Of a DNA stretch of 8,244 nucleotides, positions 6,597-8,244 are shown one piece after another. The DNA comes from Deltaproteobacteria bacterium (GTDB lineage: Bacteria; Desulfobacterota; Desulfofervidia; Desulfofervidales; DG-60). Below the pieces are notes generated by a model that was not told where the DNA came from, did no database searches, and saw only the letters and a list, made by a program, of their open reading frames with translations. Within the stretch, counting starts at the first letter, position 1; each line of letters begins with the position of its first letter. The DNA lies in assembly GCA_021163945.1 (NCBI GenBank), contig JAGGTC010000193.1, forward strand, positions 1-8,244, given 5' to 3'. A program made the translations under genes and the position numbers.

Positions 6597-7457
6597 CTAC
6601 CAAGGCATCCTCTCCAGTGTCTTTTCTGTAAAAAGCCTCTCATCAATCCCTTTGTTAAAGCTAATATCCTTAAAGAGGACTATATCTGAATGGCCAGTCC
6701 GAAGGTTTTTTACCTCCCAAAGGTCATCAGAGAGGCAGCCATCCTTAAATATCCTAAAGTGCCTAAAGAGTGTCTTAAAGACCTTCCCCCTAGGGTTATA
6801 GTATTCATCAAAGATGGCAAATCCCGTCTTTTTGTCTAACCAAACAATCCTTTTGCTATAATACCAGTCTTTCCTCTTTGGGGTTGCCTCAATCTTATAA
6901 CAAGGCAGCCCTTTGTAATATACCTCATTTGTATATATAGCCCTGTATCCAGAGAATGCCTCTTCACCCAATAGTTTATAGTTTTCATAGCCAAAACGAC
7001 GGGTAGAGATCTCCTCAATGGTATACTCAGTCCCCATAAATGAGTCATCCTCCTCTGCCTGTGAGACCTTCCTTATCTTTTTAAAGGAAGGGAGCCAAAT
7101 CCATATATCATGTTGTTTTTTGGGATCTGTATAGGCCCAGGTCAGTACAGCTAACCCCTTTGTGTATTCTGGATAGGTTACAGATACCAGGTCTTTATAA
7201 TCAATCCCCCCTTTTCCATGGAGCAAGATCCTCTTTCTAATGTATTTTTTTCTCCTTTTAAAACCTGTCTTATCTATCATCACAACCTCCCCAGAGAGGT
7301 TATAATCATGGGCAAATCTCTTATACTTTAAATCAAACCAGACCTTCATTATCTGCTCTGCATTTGGATTTTTGGGGATAGTTGGCAGTTGGCACCTGGT
7401 TTGCCCATATGAAATGCCAAAAAAGATAAAGAAAAAACAGAGAAATATCTTTTTCAT
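6597..7457 (-). CDS. Exported LolA-like outer-membrane lipoprotein-sorting family protein
   Basis: The 286-residue protein begins with a typical Sec signal peptide, MKKIF followed by a run of hydrophobic and aromatic residues, probably cut after SYG (about residue 18). Cys22 is not in a lipobox, so it should be soluble in the periplasm. The mature part looks like the LolA/LolB-like beta-sheet fold seen in proteins labelled outer membrane lipoprotein-sorting protein: WIWLPSFKKIRKVS, then DDSFMGTEYTIEEIS, CYKIEATPKR and RIVWLDKKTGFAIFDEYY. Relatives often work beside RND/MMPL exporters and may carry lipids or hydrophobic compounds; no transporter is next to it here, so its cargo is unknown. GGAGG lies 8 bases before the ATG. 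It appears to be transcribed alone from the promoter at 7488-7516. It implies a Gram-negative envelope. Confidence 0.85.
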   Translation of the reverse strand: MKKIFLCFFFIFFGISYGQTRCQLPTIPKNPNAEQIMKVWFDLKYKRFAHDYNLSGEVVMIDKTGFKRRKKYIRKRILLHGKGGIDYKDLVSVTYPEYTKGLAVLTWAYTDPKKQHDIWIWLPSFKKIRKVSQAEEDDSFMGTEYTIEEISTRRFGYENYKLLGEEAFSGYRAIYTNEVYYKGLPCYKIEATPKRKDWYYSKRIVWLDKKTGFAIFDEYYNPRGKVFKTLFRHFRIFKDGCLSDDLWEVKNLRTGHSDIVLFKDISFNKGIDERLFTEKTLERMPW

Positions 7458-7487
7458 AATATCTGCCTCCAGAAAACTTTAAGATAA

Positions 7488-7516
7488 ATGATATAAGCTA
7501 TTAAAGATTAGGTCAA
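7488..7516 (-). promoter_or_regulatory. Candidate sigma70 promoter of the LolA-like gene
   Basis: On the minus strand TTGACC (7511-7516) is followed after 17 bases by TATCAT (7488-7493). Five of six bases match consensus in each box. The transcript would begin about 25 bases before the ATG, and GGAGG (7466-7470) lies within this leader. Confidence 0.5.
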
Positions 7517-7531
7517 GATTAAAAAAGATCC
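7504..7531. repeat. Helically phased AAGAT direct repeats between divergent promoters
   Basis: AAGATTA occurs at 7504-7510 and again at 7515-7521, and AAGATCC at 7525-7531, so starts are 11 and 10 bases apart, about one DNA turn. A further AAGATAA sits at 7481-7487. They lie over and between the two divergent promoters and could be binding sites for a shared regulator. The sequence is AT-rich, so chance is a real alternative. Confidence 0.25.
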
Positions 7532-7560
7532 TTGAAAAGGGTACTTAATCCTGATATCAT
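7532..7560 (+). promoter_or_regulatory. Candidate sigma70 promoter of the creatininase-family gene
   Basis: TTGAAA (7532-7537), 17 bases, then TATCAT (7555-7560). The predicted transcript starts near 7567, leaving a short leader that contains GAGAGGT (7574-7580) just before the ATG at 7585. The -10 box is identical to that of the divergent promoter. Confidence 0.5.
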
Positions 7561-7584
7561 TCTGCAAAAATTTGAGAGGTTGAT

Positions 7585-8244
7585 ATGAGGCTAGAGACCA
7601 TTACCATGCCTGATTTTTCAAGGGCAAGGGACTACATTGTATTGATCCCCTTTGGTTCAATAGAAGAGCATGGCCCCCATCTTCCCCTTGGGACAGATGC
7701 CATTATTGCCTATGAAATCAGCTTGGCTGCCTCTGAGGGAAAGGATATCATTGTCTCACCCCCTATATACTATGGTATATGTAGAAGCACCAAGGAACAC
7801 CCAGGTACTATCACCATATCTGGAGACACACTGCGCAGTTTTGCAAGGGATATTGTGCTTGGTTTCCTAAGGCATGGATTTAAAAGATTTATCCTCTTCT
7901 CAGGGCATGCTGGTGGGACCCATATGGCAAGCCTAGTAGAGGTAGGAGAGGGGCTTTTAGAACACCCTGAGATTGATCATATAGCCGTGGTCAGCATATT
8001 TGACTTGATAGGAGAGGATATTCCAATTGAGACAAAAAACGATGGTCATGCAGGAGAGCTAGAGACCTCTCTCATGCTATACCTTCATCCAGATTGGGTA
8101 AAAGGCAGTGCACCCCCTGACTATCCAAGATTTCCAAAGCCTATATTGGTAAAGGAAAAATTAAAATATTGGAAAAGCGGGGTCTGGGGGGACCCTACCA
8201 AGGCATCTAAAGAGAAAGGGGAGAGGCTCTTTTTATATCTAGTA
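7585..8244 (+). CDS. Creatininase-family metallohydrolase, 3' end off the window
   Basis: The visible 220 residues cover most of a creatininase-family protein (usually about 230-250 residues); the frame is still open at the right edge. Family members are metal-dependent amidohydrolases, including creatininase, the riboflavin-pathway enzyme ArfB and the mycofactocin peptidase MftE. Probable metal ligands are present: GSIEEHGPHLPLGTDA (Glu27, His29, Asp38), SGHAGG (His108) and GHAGELETS (Glu158). The usual NGHGGN is SGHAGGTH here. GICRSTKEHPGTI and the late YWKSGVWGDP are further conserved-looking segments. The ATG follows GAGAGGT by 4 bases. The substrate cannot be told from sequence, and creatinine itself is unlikely to be certain. 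The nearest radical SAM gene is on the same strand but separated by the opposite-strand LolA-like gene, so no operon is implied. Confidence 0.9.
   Translation, partial: MRLETITMPDFSRARDYIVLIPFGSIEEHGPHLPLGTDAIIAYEISLAASEGKDIIVSPPIYYGICRSTKEHPGTITISGDTLRSFARDIVLGFLRHGFKRFILFSGHAGGTHMASLVEVGEGLLEHPEIDHIAVVSIFDLIGEDIPIETKNDGHAGELETSLMLYLHPDWVKGSAPPDYPRFPKPILVKEKLKYWKSGVWGDPTKASKEKGERLFLYLV

Noticed and set aside
7670..7870. Second plus-strand frame within the creatininase gene
   Set aside because: It is an out-of-frame shadow; the open frame from 7585 carries all the family motifs.
5584..8244. A radical SAM plus creatininase peptide-maturation system like mycofactocin
   Set aside because: The two genes are separated by an opposite-strand gene, the radical SAM enzyme is of the AmrS type and lacks a peptide-recognition domain that I can see, and no small precursor-peptide gene is visible.

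Overview
The window is a gene-dense bacterial chromosome segment. It suggests a (possibly thermophilic) member of the Desulfobacterota/Thermodesulfobacteria or a similar anaerobic lineage. That placement is inference. It rests on the proA-nadD-rsfS order, on protein signatures that resemble that group (CoaD 'TDFKW', the ProA active-site region, the AmrS-type radical SAM enzyme), and on heavy use of AGG, GGG and CCC codons with very few CG dinucleotides. No insertion sequence, tRNA, rRNA or CRISPR array is visible.

Layout: (1) Bases 1-407, minus strand: the 5' part of an unrecognised small protein that runs off the left edge, with its promoter region shared with proA. (2) Bases 528-2770, plus strand: an overlapping housekeeping operon, proA (proline synthesis), nadD (NAD synthesis) and rsfS (ribosome silencing). 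(3) Bases 2757-5485, minus strand: an operon read as recJ (single-strand exonuclease), rsmD (16S rRNA m2G966 methyltransferase) and coaD (CoA synthesis). It meets rsfS tail-to-tail with a 14-base overlap. (4) Bases 5584-6594, plus strand: an AmmeMemoRadiSam-type radical SAM enzyme, divergent from recJ. (5) Bases 6597-7457, minus strand: an exported LolA-like protein whose stop codon lies 2 bases from the stop of the radical SAM gene. (6) Bases 7585-8244, plus strand: a creatininase-family metallohydrolase that runs off the right edge.

Most genes are core housekeeping. NadD and CoaD are related HxGH nucleotidyltransferases that adenylylate the precursors of NAD and CoA. RsfS and RsmD act on the ribosome, and RecJ in repair and recombination. 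The less ordinary content is the unknown leftmost gene, the radical SAM enzyme without visible Memo or AMMECR1 partners, and the LolA-like and creatininase genes. Intergenic space is almost absent. The three divergent spacers (about 408-527, 5486-5583 and 7458-7584) hold all the promoter candidates I can see, and in two of them the opposite-strand promoters physically overlap. No gene-free stretch exceeds 300 bases, and I see no convincing rho-independent terminator. I did not find a clearly new multi-gene system.
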